From assembly GCF_026651875.1 (NCBI RefSeq), contig NZ_CP104067.1, forward strand, positions 3,038,001 to 3,102,000: 64,000 nt of DNA, read 5' to 3'. This DNA is from Alicyclobacillus fastidiosus. Its GTDB lineage: Bacteria; Bacillota; Bacilli; Alicyclobacillales; Alicyclobacillaceae. The position numbers and the translations under genes were made by a program. Numbering within the stretch: the stretch's first letter is position 1; the number at the start of each line of letters is the position of its first letter. Shown here piece after piece: positions 52,120 to 61,427 of the stretch. A model generated the notes under the pieces. That model had not been told where the DNA came from and did no database searches. It saw only the letters and a program-made list of their open reading frames with translations.

Positions 52120-54378
52120 TCATTTCACCAGAACTAAAACTTGCTTTACCCCCGTTCGCTTTAGAATGCGATAACCGTCCTTGGAAGCAGTCGCTATCCC
52201 CTGATTGTTGGGTCTACAATACCCCCCAGGATGACAAGTCCCATCCTCACGTACGAGCAGTTTGCCGAGCAATCCGACGGCAACCCATTCCGGTCTGTGC
52301 AAGCGTGGAATGTAGGTTCGAGCGGGATCCCACTTTGGATTAATGATGGGTTCGTAAGTCGTGTCCCGTGAACCTGTGTGTCCTTCATGTACAACTACGT
52401 CCCTACACAGAACTCTTCCCCACTCGTCAGTAAGGTATTTGTGTTTCCACTCAAAATCGTTGCTGTCGCCGAGTACGCCAGGCGTTGAGCTAGTAATCCC
52501 GAGGATATAGTCGTCTGTCGATGTGGCCACGCGGATTTTGTCACTATCGCTCGCGAAGGTGACGAAATATCCAGGCTCAATCTCAGTACCATCCATCGAC
52601 TCAAACAGTTCGGCGTAGTCGGATCGACTCAGGGAAATACCGCCGGCAAAATAGCCGGTGCCCGTGTTCCCCGATATTTTGGCTCGAATTCCGTGCTTCA
52701 TCAGGAAGAACGAATGAGACTCATCGGCCGTGCCGTCTTCCCCCATCACATGAGAAGCTGCGAACTCTCCTGTGTCGGTGTTAATTCCTTGTGCATGTGC
52801 AGCAAACCCTCGAGCCCGAGTGTACACCCCCTCTGCGTGTGAAGCTTCTCCTGAGGCTTTTGTTCCCTCCCCTTCGGCGTGAGAAGCGCGCCCGCTGGCT
52901 TCCGTGGGCACAATGGAATTCTCAAATTTAGCCGGAGCCCCCTCTGCATGCGACGCATCCCCCGTTGAGAGCGTACCTTCGCCTTCCGCATGCGATGCAT
53001 ACCCGTGAGCCTGTACCTGTACAACGGTGGATCCAATGATCGCGGGTCCGCCTTCCGCGTGGGATGCATCCCCTAATGCCTGGGTTCCCGCTCCTTCGGC
53101 GTGAGAAGCACGGCCCGTTGCTTCAAGTTGCAGAAACATGTTACCAACCTTGAGCGACCTTCCCTCAGAATGAGATGCGGCACCGTTTGCCACTGTGGCG
53201 AATCCTTCACTGTGGGCAAAGTTTCCTAATGCCTTCGAACGACTACCTTCGGCGTGAGCAGCAAAGCCAGACTCTCTTTGACCGGCGGTCGTGTGAAACC
53301 CTTCTGCATGCGACGCCGCTTGGTATGCAGAGGTTGCCTGTCCTTCAGCATGAGAAGCACGCCCAATCGCTCGCGTCCTCCTCATTCGCCCGTCAACGGC
53401 AACTCCTTCCCCCTCGGAGTGAGCGTGAGCACCGTGCGCGGTTGTATATCCGCCCTCCGCATGGGCGTTCGCACCAGTTGCTTTCGTGTTAAATCCTTCC
53501 GCGTGGGAGGAATCTCCTTCGGCTCGTGTTGAGTCACCTTCTGCATGCGACAAGGTTCCATTGGCATGCGTACCACCGCCTTCCGCATGCGACGCATCCC
53601 CACGAGCGGTGGTCGAGTCACCCTCTGCATGTGACAGATTTCCTATGGCCCGCGTCCCCGCTCCTTCCGCGTGAGAGGAATCTCCTTCGGCTCGTGTTGA
53701 GTCACCTTCTGCATGCGACAAGGTTCCGTTGGCATGCGTACCACCGCCTTCCGAGTGCGACGCATCCCCTTGAGCGGTTGTCGTATCACCTTCTGCATGT
53801 GACAGGTTTCCTAAGGCCCGCGTCCCCGCTCCTTCCGCGTGAGAAGAATCTCCTTCGGCCCGTGTCGAGTCACCTTCTGCATGCGACAAGGTTCCGTTGG
53901 CATGCGTACCACCGCCTTCCGCATGCGACGCATCCCCTTGAGCGGTTGTCGTATCACCTTCTGCATGTGACTGATTTCCTAAGGCCTGCGTACCACCGCC
54001 TTCCGCATGCGACGCATCTCCACGAGCGGTTGTCGAGTCACCCTCTGCATGTGACTGATTTCCTAAGGCCTGCGTACCACCGCCTTCCGCATGCGATGCA
54101 TCCCCTTGAGCGGTTGTCGTATCACCTTCTGCATGTGACTGATTTCCTAAGGCCTGCGTCCCCCCTCCTTCCGCATGCGACGCATCTCCACGAGCGGTTG
54201 TCGAGTCACCCTCTGCATGTGACTGATTACCGAGGGCCCTAGTGCCGCTGCCCTCTGCGTGCGCCGCCTTTCCGCCTGCAAAAGTATTGGTGCCTTCGCT
54301 TTGCCCGCTTGCGTGATGAAACATGCCACCCTCTGCAGCAGACGAATTGGAATGGGTTCGATCCCGTTTGTCAGACAC
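52120..54378 (-). CDS. YadA-head repeat protein with C-terminal peptidase G2 domain
   Basis: About 752 residues. More than 30 repeats of the SHAEG type, mostly 14 residues long (for example GDASHAEGGGTQALGNQ), run from about residue 35 to 560 and form a trimeric YadA-head beta-roll. The last 200 residues match the peptidase G2 autocleavage domain: GTGYFAGGISLSRSDYAELF, then EPGYFVTFASDSDKIRVA and a long loop with EPIINPKWDPARTYIPR. No signal peptide is seen. The start is uncertain; GTG at 54378 (MSDKRDRTHSNSSAAEGG) lies just after a SigK-like -10 box. Phage appendages share this design, but no phage genes are near, so a spore-surface fibre is inferred. Confidence 0.85.
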   Translation of the reverse strand: MSDKRDRTHSNSSAAEGGMFHHASGQSEGTNTFAGGKAAHAEGSGTRALGNQSHAEGDSTTARGDASHAEGGGTQALGNQSHAEGDTTTAQGDASHAEGGGTQALGNQSHAEGDSTTARGDASHAEGGGTQALGNQSHAEGDTTTAQGDASHAEGGGTHANGTLSHAEGDSTRAEGDSSHAEGAGTRALGNLSHAEGDTTTAQGDASHSEGGGTHANGTLSHAEGDSTRAEGDSSHAEGAGTRAIGNLSHAEGDSTTARGDASHAEGGGTHANGTLSHAEGDSTRAEGDSSHAEGFNTKATGANAHAEGGYTTAHGAHAHSEGEGVAVDGRMRRTRAIGRASHAEGQATSAYQAASHAEGFHTTAGQRESGFAAHAEGSRSKALGNFAHSEGFATVANGAASHSEGRSLKVGNMFLQLEATGRASHAEGAGTQALGDASHAEGGPAIIGSTVVQVQAHGYASHAEGEGTLSTGDASHAEGAPAKFENSIVPTEASGRASHAEGEGTKASGEASHAEGVYTRARGFAAHAQGINTDTGEFAASHVMGEDGTADESHSFFLMKHGIRAKISGNTGTGYFAGGISLSRSDYAELFESMDGTEIEPGYFVTFASDSDKIRVATSTDDYILGITSSTPGVLGDSNDFEWKHKYLTDEWGRVLCRDVVVHEGHTGSRDTTYEPIINPKWDPARTYIPRLHRPEWVAVGLLGKLLVREDGTCHPGGYCRPNNQGIATASKDGYRILKRTGVKQVLVLVK
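53500..54240 (-). repeat. Tandem 42/84-bp coding repeats of the SHAEG protein
   Basis: Near-identical blocks recur every 42 bases, with a longer 84-base unit encoding GDASHAEGGGTQALGNQ plus SHAEGDTTTAQ. The near identity at DNA level points to recent expansion or gene conversion. Read length and assembly could distort the copy number. Confidence 0.85.
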
Positions 54379-54407
54379 CACAAAACACCCCATTTGCTGA
54401 TTTGGGG

Positions 54408-54416
54408 TAATATATG
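54408..54416 (-). promoter_or_regulatory. SigK-like -10 box before the SHAEG gene
   Basis: On the minus strand CATATATTA, the same nine bases as before the Ena-like gene at 25209. The -35 side is a poor match. A transcript start near 54400 would favour the GTG start at 54378. Confidence 0.35.
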
Positions 54417-54503
54417 CAACTCGGCCGAATTTGCGAAAAATCACAAGCAGATTTTAGATGGAAATTGGAGTTTAGCACGCCGTTCAAAAACCCAATGTAA
54501 TTA

Positions 54504-55241
54504 TTATTTTCTGTTAAATCTATAATTGGTACTGTCTGTTGGTCTTCCTATATATTTTCCGTGATACTGTTCCGGTAAAATCGCAAATGTGTATCCAGAT
54601 GAGCGCAAGTCGTGGATAATTGACGGTAGTGCCTTAACCGTATACATACTTGAAGGTGTTCCATCGTGCAAAAGAATGATTGCGTTTGGAAAAGCTTCTT
54701 CTCTGACCGTGTTGATAATGGATGAGGCATTTTTAGCTTTCCAATCATTTGTGTCGACTGTCCACATGGCCACGGGATGCCCCGTTTTAACAACAAAGTC
54801 TAAATCCTTTTGACTCAGAATCCCACCCGGAGGTCTGTAATACTTTGGTTTTACACCACATACGGCATGTATCGCTGTATCCGTACGAATGATGTCCTGT
54901 TTCACCCAGTCCTGTGGCTTTCGCACTATAAAAGTGTGATAGTATCCGTGATTGCCAATCTCATGGCCGTCGTTGTGAATTCGCCTCAAAATGTTTGGGG
55001 ATTGTTCTGCACGAGATCCCAATACAAAAAACGTAGCTTTCACGTTCTCCCCACGTAGAGTATCAAGGATAAGCGGTGTGTAGACTGGATCCGGCCCATC
55101 ATCAAAAGTTAGGTATACCTTTTTCACTGCTGCACTGGCGGTGGTCGTCGGTGCAAGACTAAGAAATATACTGGCTCCAATCATTACTACAAACATTCGG
55201 TAAATCTTAATGTGTAGACGACGCGCATAGAGTTTATTCAT
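54504..55241 (-). CDS. Polysaccharide deacetylase (NodB family), secreted
   Basis: 245 residues. A signal peptide or anchor (about residues 10-38, ending TTTASA) precedes a complete NodB domain: VYLTFDDGPDPVYTPLILD (catalytic and metal Asp), EIGNHGYYH (metal His pair), YYRPPGG, MWTVDTNDW and IILLHDG. It removes acetyl groups from peptidoglycan or another polysaccharide outside the membrane. GAAGGAG lies before the ATG at 55241, preferred over an upstream in-frame start. It stands close to a LysM-3D protein, consistent with wall remodelling. Confidence 0.9.
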   Translation of the reverse strand: MNKLYARRLHIKIYRMFVVMIGASIFLSLAPTTTASAAVKKVYLTFDDGPDPVYTPLILDTLRGENVKATFFVLGSRAEQSPNILRRIHNDGHEIGNHGYYHTFIVRKPQDWVKQDIIRTDTAIHAVCGVKPKYYRPPGGILSQKDLDFVVKTGHPVAMWTVDTNDWKAKNASSIINTVREEAFPNAIILLHDGTPSSMYTVKALPSIIHDLRSSGYTFAILPEQYHGKYIGRPTDSTNYRFNRK

Positions 55242-55342
55242 GTCTAACTCCTTCACGAGTGCCCAAATTCCTTGTAAACAGCACAGTTTGAATGTTTCCA
55301 CCACACTCCTTAAATTATACGATGCTTCAGCAGACGCGAAAA

Positions 55343-55367
55343 AACGGCATCCGCAGTGAATGCCGTT
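55343..55367 (-). terminator. Rho-independent terminator of the LysM-3D gene
   Basis: On the minus strand AACGGCAT pairs with ATGCCGTT around a nine-base loop and is followed by TTTTTCGCG. It lies 35 bases after the stop codon. Confidence 0.85.
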
Positions 55368-55401
55368 GGATAATGGTGGTACCCAAATTACATTTTCCAG
55401 A

Positions 55402-56016
55402 TTACGGCTTTAAAATACAAACTTTAACATTTTGAAAACCAAAGTCACTTGCAACGCCTGAGCTTGTTGGGATGAAGATGTCAATCCGATGACCTTGAAT
55501 TGCCGCACCCTCATCACTGGCATGGCAAATCATGCTCCCACTTGGTAACCCGGCAAAAGAGTATCCAGTAACGCGTACTGTTGCACCTAGTGGGATCACA
55601 GATGGGTCCACCGCAATCGTACCCAACTTCAATGGATTTCCGAAATAGTCAACTGCTCCCCATCCATTTTCCGATGAATCCCCTGTATACGCTGTCGCCA
55701 CGCAGGAAATCTCCTTCACATCTGAAACATTTGAACTGTTGTCGTTTGTTGTGAATGAAGATTGCGTAGACTGGTCGGCCGGAAGATGAATGGTGAGACC
55801 TGGATATAGATTCAAGGGGTTTACGCCAGGATTCGCGGATATTAACGATGATACTGAGATGTGATGATCATGGGCGATCGTCCAAAACGTATCATTGCCA
55901 TTTATTACGTACGTGTTGTTATTGGAGGTTGCGGCGAATACTGGTGTAGTACAAGCAACGGTTGTAGCTCCTACAGCTGCTAAAGACAACAGTGTATTTT
56001 TCCAATTCAAATTCAT
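55402..56016 (-). CDS. LysM plus 3D-domain cell wall protein
   Basis: 204 residues. A signal peptide (MNLNWKNTLLSLAAVGATTV to AFAATS, about 29 residues) is followed by one LysM domain (YVINGNDTFWTIAHDHHISV to GLTIHLPA) and a C-terminal 3D domain with CVATAYTGDSSENGWG, TIAVDPSVIPLGATVRV and GHRIDIF, its three conserved Asp residues. This design is that of YocH-like or spore-germination-related muralytic proteins. It probably binds and cuts peptidoglycan. Confidence 0.9.
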   Translation of the reverse strand: MNLNWKNTLLSLAAVGATTVACTTPVFAATSNNNTYVINGNDTFWTIAHDHHISVSSLISANPGVNPLNLYPGLTIHLPADQSTQSSFTTNDNSSNVSDVKEISCVATAYTGDSSENGWGAVDYFGNPLKLGTIAVDPSVIPLGATVRVTGYSFAGLPSGSMICHASDEGAAIQGHRIDIFIPTSSGVASDFGFQNVKVCILKP

Positions 56017-56292
56017 ATGTCCTCCCTATTGTGCTGACGAGGTTAGTTGTCGGGTTCGGGTGTGAGGAGACAACCCTACGCGGCATAGCACGTTCACCCC
56101 AAGTTGGTACGCATTTGACCAACTGAAAATAATCCCCCGTACTTCGATACGCAGAAGTTTTAGCACAATAAGCTTAACATTGGACACTGAACTCGAGTAA
56201 GAACCAATTTGCGGTCTCATTGGAAATAACTATATACCGCCTTTGGAGCCTTGGTAGTGATTTCAATATGTTTTCGGCTTTATCATGAACGG

Positions 56293-56817
56293 CTACAGTA
56301 TCCTGAAGAATTTTGAGGAGAGAACGTCCTGTGCAATTTCCCTCACTTCCCTGCCAGTTGTATCGTACAAGAAACCGTTGTTGGTGTTTAGACCCTTGAG
56401 TTTATGGAGTAGAAACAGCGAACGCTCCGCTATCTCTGGATTGCCGCGCCGCCTAAGTCGTTCCAGCAAGGTATTTTCGTCGGCAATAAGAACGATGTAA
56501 TAAAGGGTGACCGACATATCATCCAGTTCTTGAATAAACCATGCGAGTTCGTCCTCTACCACAAAATCGATCACGACATTCCATCCGTTGCGAATGAAGT
56601 TTCGAGTTACACTGAGAATATTCGTCCATGTCAAGGATAATCGCTCTTCCCAACGTGCCTCGTACCCTTGATACACGTGCAAAAGATCATCACCGACTAG
56701 CAGTACCGAACGACGGATACGTTGTGCCACTTCTTTGGACACCGTCGACTTCCCAACACCACAAGGTCCAGAGATTATGTAAACGATTACGTCGTTTTCA
56801 ACACTACAGTTCTCCAT
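56293..56817 (-). CDS. P-loop kinase-like protein
   Basis: 174 residues. The Walker A motif IISGPCGVGKSTVSKEVAQR lies near residue 15, then LLVGDDLLHVY and NVVIDFVVEDELAWF (a DxxV-type Walker B strand), and a lid-like arginine run TLLERLRRRGNPEIAERS. It resembles small AAA/zeta-type or shikimate-kinase-like nucleotide kinases of unknown substrate. The ATG at 56817 is preferred; an upstream start exists. Confidence 0.65.
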   Translation of the reverse strand: MENCSVENDVIVYIISGPCGVGKSTVSKEVAQRIRRSVLLVGDDLLHVYQGYEARWEERLSLTWTNILSVTRNFIRNGWNVVIDFVVEDELAWFIQELDDMSVTLYYIVLIADENTLLERLRRRGNPEIAERSLFLLHKLKGLNTNNGFLYDTTGREVREIAQDVLSSKFFRIL

Positions 56818-57038
56818 AATTAACCACCAGCCTAATATTAAAATGTCCACTTTCCGTCTACTCGTTATTGACTACATCGCGAAACAGGGATTTTAGAAGT
56901 GTATAGTGCATACGTCGCTAGGCTATTTAGCGACACAAGCAGCCAGGTTCCAAAGTGCGTACTATTTGGGTGCTGATGGATAAATCAGTTGACCCTGAAC
57001 TCAAAGGTCCTAACCAAACTCCCGGGTATTGGTTACTA

Positions 57039-57509
57039 CTAGTATAGGACTTTATTTTCCCGTCCACGACTTTGTTTTTCGGTACACAATTTCATTTTCC
57101 GCGTCATCAGTCTTCGGTACTTTTGCGCAGTTTGTGTTTGTACGTTTGTCACTCGGTTATTTTTCCGGAATAAATAGCCTGTCTGGCCGTGTACAACAAT
57201 TTCAGGAATGGAGGAATGACGAGGTGCGATAACAGGAACCCCACAAGCCATGGATTCGATAAACGTGTTGCCGAATGATTCCACTTTCGTCGTAGCAAGA
57301 TAGCAGCCGCCAGAACGGCGAATTTTGGCATATACGTCTGGCATCTGCTGGTACGGGATCACCGGAAACCATTTGATCATATCCGCCATCTGTTGTTCCT
57401 CTAATTTTTTCGCAAACAAGTCTCTCTCTACGCTTTGGGCACCGCCAATCACCCAGAATTCGATGTGATCCCGTTCATGCTTGATGAGATTGGCAATTTG
57501 CAACATCAT
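57039..57509 (-). pseudogene. GT4 glycosyltransferase, C-terminal fragment
   Basis: About 115 residues match the nucleotide-sugar-binding half of a GT4 enzyme: IEFWVIGGAQSVERDLFA, VIPYQQMPDVYAKI, VESFGNTFIESMACGVPVIA and IPEIVVHGQTGYLF, with the E-x7-E pair. The N-terminal half is absent and the last 35 residues are frame-shifted and basic. It is not a functional enzyme. Confidence 0.8.
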
Positions 57510-57641
57510 GCGCCAATTTTTTCGTTAATCCCCTGCATATGTACTTCCACGATGTCACCCTCTCCACTTAACATTTATTTCTGGAAAGGATAACATTCGG
57601 TTTCACCGACTTTAGCAAAGGAGGATCGACGGAACCCTTGT

Positions 57642-57953
57642 TCAATCCTCGTTCTGTAGCTGATCGTTCACCGCTGTAACCTTCTCCTCCATGGAGTGAT
57701 TTACGTCACGACGATCATCGATCTTTACAACCGTGGATAGTCGCTCTGCTCCCATGGCAATCAAAGCTTCATGCATTTCCTGAATAGCCGCAAAGATGTC
57801 GGCCAGTTCGCCTTCTATGGTTGTAAACATCGGATCGAGGCGAGTCCTAAGGTTCGGATATCGGGTCAGAATCCTTTGGGTTTCCGCGACATACTTACTT
57901 ACACTTGTACTTCCCGTTCCCAACGGGGCGATGCTTACCGCTACAATTGCCAC
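57642..57953 (-). CDS. Thiamine-binding protein, YqgV/MTH1187 (DUF77) family
   Basis: 103 residues: AIVAVSIAPLGTGSTSVSKY, VAETQRILTRYPNLRTRLDP, MFTTIEGELADIFAAIQEMH and VVKIDDRRD. This matches the MTH1187/YkoF-like family of small tetrameric proteins that bind the thiamine pyrimidine moiety. It lies alone on the minus strand, and its role is not well established. The last 18 residues extend past the usual end. Confidence 0.85.
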   Translation of the reverse strand: MAIVAVSIAPLGTGSTSVSKYVAETQRILTRYPNLRTRLDPMFTTIEGELADIFAAIQEMHEALIAMGAERLSTVVKIDDRRDVNHSMEEKVTAVNDQLQNED

Positions 57954-58318
57954 AACAATTCCCCTTTTCGACTAAAAATCATGTGCTTGTCCATCTCAAG
58001 TATCCAATGGATTCAAACCTGTGCTCGTCGACCGTTTTTCTTCACACCGCGGATTGACGCCTAACTCTATTCGTCACAATAGACTGATATTCATCATCAT
58101 ATTCAGATAGATTAGTAGCTCCCCATACTTTTCCTGCCACAGCCTGCCAGAACTTCATGCTCCAAACGCCTCACACATCTTTCCAATCGTTCCGCTGGTG
58201 CTCTCGCTAACGGTTAGACACCTTGCCGAAACAGTGGATCACGATACCGTAAGGTCGTCGGATGGTCTTGCAATCCAGGGATCGGAGATCTTATGTGTCT
58301 CGTGCCAGTCGCCGGCAA
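57954..58318. other. Intergenic stretch, nothing recognised
   Basis: About 365 bases with no supported frame, terminator or repeat. Confidence 0.4.
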
Positions 58319-58828
58319 CTAATTAACACGAACAATCAATTCATGAGTGATGTGCCTTTCCAAATCCAGTTCCTGGATGGTTTTGGCTTGGCTCTTGTAG
58401 ATTTTAATTAATTTTCTCTTTTTGTCTGATATTTCTTTGGACAATTCTCCTTTTCTCAAAGAAAACGTATAGAGATTTTTCGTAACGAGCTGGCGTAAAA
58501 TTTTCGCTAAACACTTGTGCTGTGTGTGACCATATTCTCCTCGTAGATTATGTGTAACGACCTTGGTATAGTTTCCGCTTGCTAGAAGTTTTTCGAGGTC
58601 ATTTTTCAGTTTAACGACATTAAAGCTTCCGTCCCACGCATCTCGATATGACCACATTTCATGATCAGCACCAACAAAATTCATCGCCTTTGAAAATTCT
58701 TTTGAGCGCAAGCGATTGTCACCATTGGTTACACAGACAACCTTCCAACCCGTTCCCTGAATGAGCTGAGCACCTCCAAAGATACTTTCGTCATCCGGAT
58801 GGGCAACCACCATTAATTTATTCGCCAT
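58319..58828 (-). CDS. PIG-L family deacetylase
   Basis: 169 residues: LMVVAHPDDESIFGGAQLI carries the zinc motif H-P-D-D-E, and HNLRGEYGHTQHKCLAK the second H-x-x-H-like ligand set. Members remove N-acetyl groups from GlcNAc-containing glycolipids or thiols (BshB, MshB, LpxC-unrelated PIG-L). GGGGGGG lies before the ATG at 58828. It is divergent from two GT4 glycosyltransferase genes and probably acts on the product of one of them. Confidence 0.88.
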   Translation of the reverse strand: MANKLMVVAHPDDESIFGGAQLIQGTGWKVVCVTNGDNRLRSKEFSKAMNFVGADHEMWSYRDAWDGSFNVVKLKNDLEKLLASGNYTKVVTHNLRGEYGHTQHKCLAKILRQLVTKNLYTFSLRKGELSKEISDKKRKLIKIYKSQAKTIQELDLERHITHELIVRVN

Positions 58829-59001
58829 CGTAATCCCCCCCCTATCCTCCATAATTATTTCCGACATGCGTTTGGTGTAAGGGCGGATGCCGAGGCTTTC
58901 GCATGACTTCGCAAACACACTACCCAGCCCTAGATACATGCCTGTTTCAACAGGCGCTTCATGAGAATAGGAATACAAGGGTCATGTAAGGAGGGATATC
59001 C

Positions 59002-60114
59002 GTGAAGGTTTTGATGGTCGTTACCTACTTGAATGTGGGTGGAACAGAAACACACGTATTGTCTTTGGCGCGTTCACTTAAAAAAATGGGCCATACCGTG
59101 GGGATCGCGAGTAAGGGAGGACCGTTTGAAGAGAAATTCAAAGCGTCCGGTATTTGCGTTCACCGCATCCCTAAATACGCAAATATTCGGGGTATGACAC
59201 GAACCATTTTAAATATTATTAAAGTCCAAGGATACCAACTAATACACGCACATGATGAGGAATCTTTCTATGTAGTTGGAATGGGGCAAAGGTTAACCCG
59301 TGTACCATGTGTAATTACAGTTCACGGCCGGTACCATTCGATCCCGTCATTAAGGCGAGCCGCCGTTTCGGCAAAACGTATTATTACTGTATCACCTAGT
59401 GTTTACCGATGGGTTCACCATATTGGGATAAAACAGAAAAAACTAGAAGTGCTAGCTAACGGAATTGATACAGCACTGTTCGCCCCATTTGAAAACCCAA
59501 AACATAGATCGCTGTCAAAACGTACAAACCGATTTGTTGTCGCCTACGTGGGTCGCTTTGAAGGACAAAAGGCAAATGTAGCAAAAAAAGTAATTGCTGC
59601 AAGTAGACTACTCGCCTACGACCATCCTACATTTCAGGTGATTCTGCACGGTGTGGGTCCCGCGCGACCGCAGTTAATTCGCAAAGCGAATCAAGCAAAC
59701 CAGCGATTAGGTCGACAATGTATCCGTTTCGTGCCAACCAAGCAATTGGTCCAAACAACATATCACACGGCTGATCTAGTAATTGGATCTGGAAGAGTTG
59801 CAATGGAAGCAATGGCGAGTGGAAAACCGGTCATCGGGATGGGTAATGCTGGGTACGTCGGAATTATCGACCGGAACAACATTCACACTGCCGTAGACGG
59901 AAATTTCGGAGATCATTCTGCTCCTTTTTCTAGTACACCTAAATTGTTGGCTCGAGACATTAAACGCTTACTGAAGAGCCCCCCTGGATACATTGGCAAA
60001 TTGGGAACGTTGAGTAGACGGGTGGTTATCAATCGTTTTAGCGCCCGAAAGGTTGGGTGCAGTATTGAACATATTTACGCAAACGTGATTCATTCAAAAC
60101 AATCATATTTTTGA
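59002..60114 (+). CDS. GT4-family glycosyltransferase (1)
   Basis: 370 residues of the two-domain GT-B fold. The N-terminal half has LMVVTYLNVGGTETHVLSLA, IHAHDEESFYVVG and ITVHGRYHS; the C-terminal half VAYVGRFEGQKANVAKKVI and VIGSGRVAMEAMASGKPVIG. It moves a sugar from a nucleotide donor to an unknown acceptor on the cytoplasmic side. AAGGAGGGATATCC precedes the GTG start. It is a close paralogue of the following gene and starts 174 bases from a divergent PIG-L gene. Confidence 0.88.
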   Translation: MKVLMVVTYLNVGGTETHVLSLARSLKKMGHTVGIASKGGPFEEKFKASGICVHRIPKYANIRGMTRTILNIIKVQGYQLIHAHDEESFYVVGMGQRLTRVPCVITVHGRYHSIPSLRRAAVSAKRIITVSPSVYRWVHHIGIKQKKLEVLANGIDTALFAPFENPKHRSLSKRTNRFVVAYVGRFEGQKANVAKKVIAASRLLAYDHPTFQVILHGVGPARPQLIRKANQANQRLGRQCIRFVPTKQLVQTTYHTADLVIGSGRVAMEAMASGKPVIGMGNAGYVGIIDRNNIHTAVDGNFGDHSAPFSSTPKLLARDIKRLLKSPPGYIGKLGTLSRRVVINRFSARKVGCSIEHIYANVIHSKQSYF

Positions 60115-60203
60115 ATACGAATGCTCATGTTTTTGCCCTTCATGTTAGTTACCCGAGTAATCATTGAACATGAAATTTCGTACTCAGAAAGGAGTTGAAT
60201 GAC

Positions 60204-61292
60204 TTGCGAATTTTGCTGATTATTCACAGGCTTCTCCAAGGCGGTGGAACCGAAACGCACGTGATGAATTTGGCTAATCAACTCCGACGAAGAGGACACC
60301 AAGTAGGTATCTTTACTTCCGGAGGATTGTGGGCGAAAAAAGCTAGAGAACTTGGCATTAAAGTACATCAACAAAAATTTACATCGAAACAATTAAGCCA
60401 GGTGATTCTTCGTAATAACTACAGTGTGATTCATGCTCACGATACCCGAAGCTTGAGACTTATCGAACATACAGAAATTCCCTCTAAGACACACGCCTTC
60501 TTGACGATTCACGGTATGTATATCGATGGTCCGTTGATTCGTCGCTGTCTCAATAAAACAAGTCGAGTGATTGTTGTTTCACCTGCTTTACAAACCTATG
60601 TAGCACATGTTGGTGTCTCCTCGTCGAAAGTGACATTAATCAAAAACGGTATTTCCATGACGGATTTCAAAGGAACGACCAACAAACGTTTACGAGCTCG
60701 GTACAGAATCCCCGACAATGTAAAAGTAATAGGGTATGCTGGTAGATTCACACTACAGAAACGTTTGCTCGGGAAACGGGTCGTTAAGATCTTGGAGGGG
60801 ATATCTAGGTCCCGACGAGATGTATGGGTACTAGTGGCAGGCAGAGGATCACAGTTATCAGTAAAGAATTCAGTACGTTGTCGAGTTCTCGGACATGTTG
60901 ATGACATGCAAACTTTCTATAATTCATGCGATATAGTAATCGGTTCAGGTCGTACTGCCATTGAAGCATTAGCGTGTGGTGTCCCCACGATTGCCGTTGG
61001 AACCAAGGGATACATAGGCCCCGTTCTTCGATCAACCTGGTTAAAAGCTGTAAAGTGCAATTTTGGAGATCACGTACTCAATCGTATGAAGTGGACGAAT
61101 GAAAAACTCCGCAATGATACGCACAACCTGCTACATCGGAGCAACAGAGTGAATAGTGAGTTAAAGATAATTTATCGAAGAGTTCGTCTCCAATACTCGG
61201 ATATAACCAAAGTTAAGGAAGTAGAACAGATGTATAGCAATTGGTTAAGACCTCGCCCAGTGTACCGCCGTGGATCTCAGTTCCCTCGTTGA
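60204..61292 (+). CDS. GT4-family glycosyltransferase (2)
   Basis: About 362 residues, related to the preceding enzyme throughout: LQGGGTETHVMNLANQLRRR, VIHAHDTRSL, LTIHGMYIDGP, VIGYAGRFTLQKRLLGKRVV and IVIGSGRTAIEALACGVPTI. AAAGGAG is nine bases before the TTG at 60204, so a TTG at 60195 is less likely. The tandem pair suggests two successive sugar additions in one glycan. The 3' end overlaps the tail of an opposing GNAT fragment. Confidence 0.88.
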   Translation: MRILLIIHRLLQGGGTETHVMNLANQLRRRGHQVGIFTSGGLWAKKARELGIKVHQQKFTSKQLSQVILRNNYSVIHAHDTRSLRLIEHTEIPSKTHAFLTIHGMYIDGPLIRRCLNKTSRVIVVSPALQTYVAHVGVSSSKVTLIKNGISMTDFKGTTNKRLRARYRIPDNVKVIGYAGRFTLQKRLLGKRVVKILEGISRSRRDVWVLVAGRGSQLSVKNSVRCRVLGHVDDMQTFYNSCDIVIGSGRTAIEALACGVPTIAVGTKGYIGPVLRSTWLKAVKCNFGDHVLNRMKWTNEKLRNDTHNLLHRSNRVNSELKIIYRRVRLQYSDITKVKEVEQMYSNWLRPRPVYRRGSQFPR

Positions 61293-61427
61293 ACGTACTA
61301 AGATCCCGTTGCACCAATACGCATAGTTGTGCAGATATTCATAGACTACATCGAGATCGATCCGCTCTCGATCCGTCGAAATCACATATTCGCCATGTGT
61401 CTGTTCGTAAAGCTCGAACTCGTTCAT
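61245..61427 (-). pseudogene. GNAT acetyltransferase, N-terminal fragment
   Basis: The frame reads MNEFELYEQTHGEYVISTDR and ERIDLDVVYEYLHNYAYWCN, the start of GNAT enzymes of the type found with PaiB. After GI the family sequence is lost, where the DNA meets the end of the GT4 gene. The ATG overlaps the PaiB stop (ATGA), so the two formed an operon before truncation. Confidence 0.75.

Noticed and set aside
53500..54240. CRISPR-like repeat array
   Set aside because: The repeats are in-frame coding units without unique spacers.
53526..54242. Long plus-strand frame of 238 codons rich in LLHATRFRWHAYHRLP
   Set aside because: It is the exact shadow of the SHAEG repeats on the other strand; it has no ribosome site and an implausible composition.
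52120..54378. Prophage tail region
   Set aside because: The YadA-head/G2 design is shared with phage fibres, but no other structural, packaging or integrase gene lies nearby.
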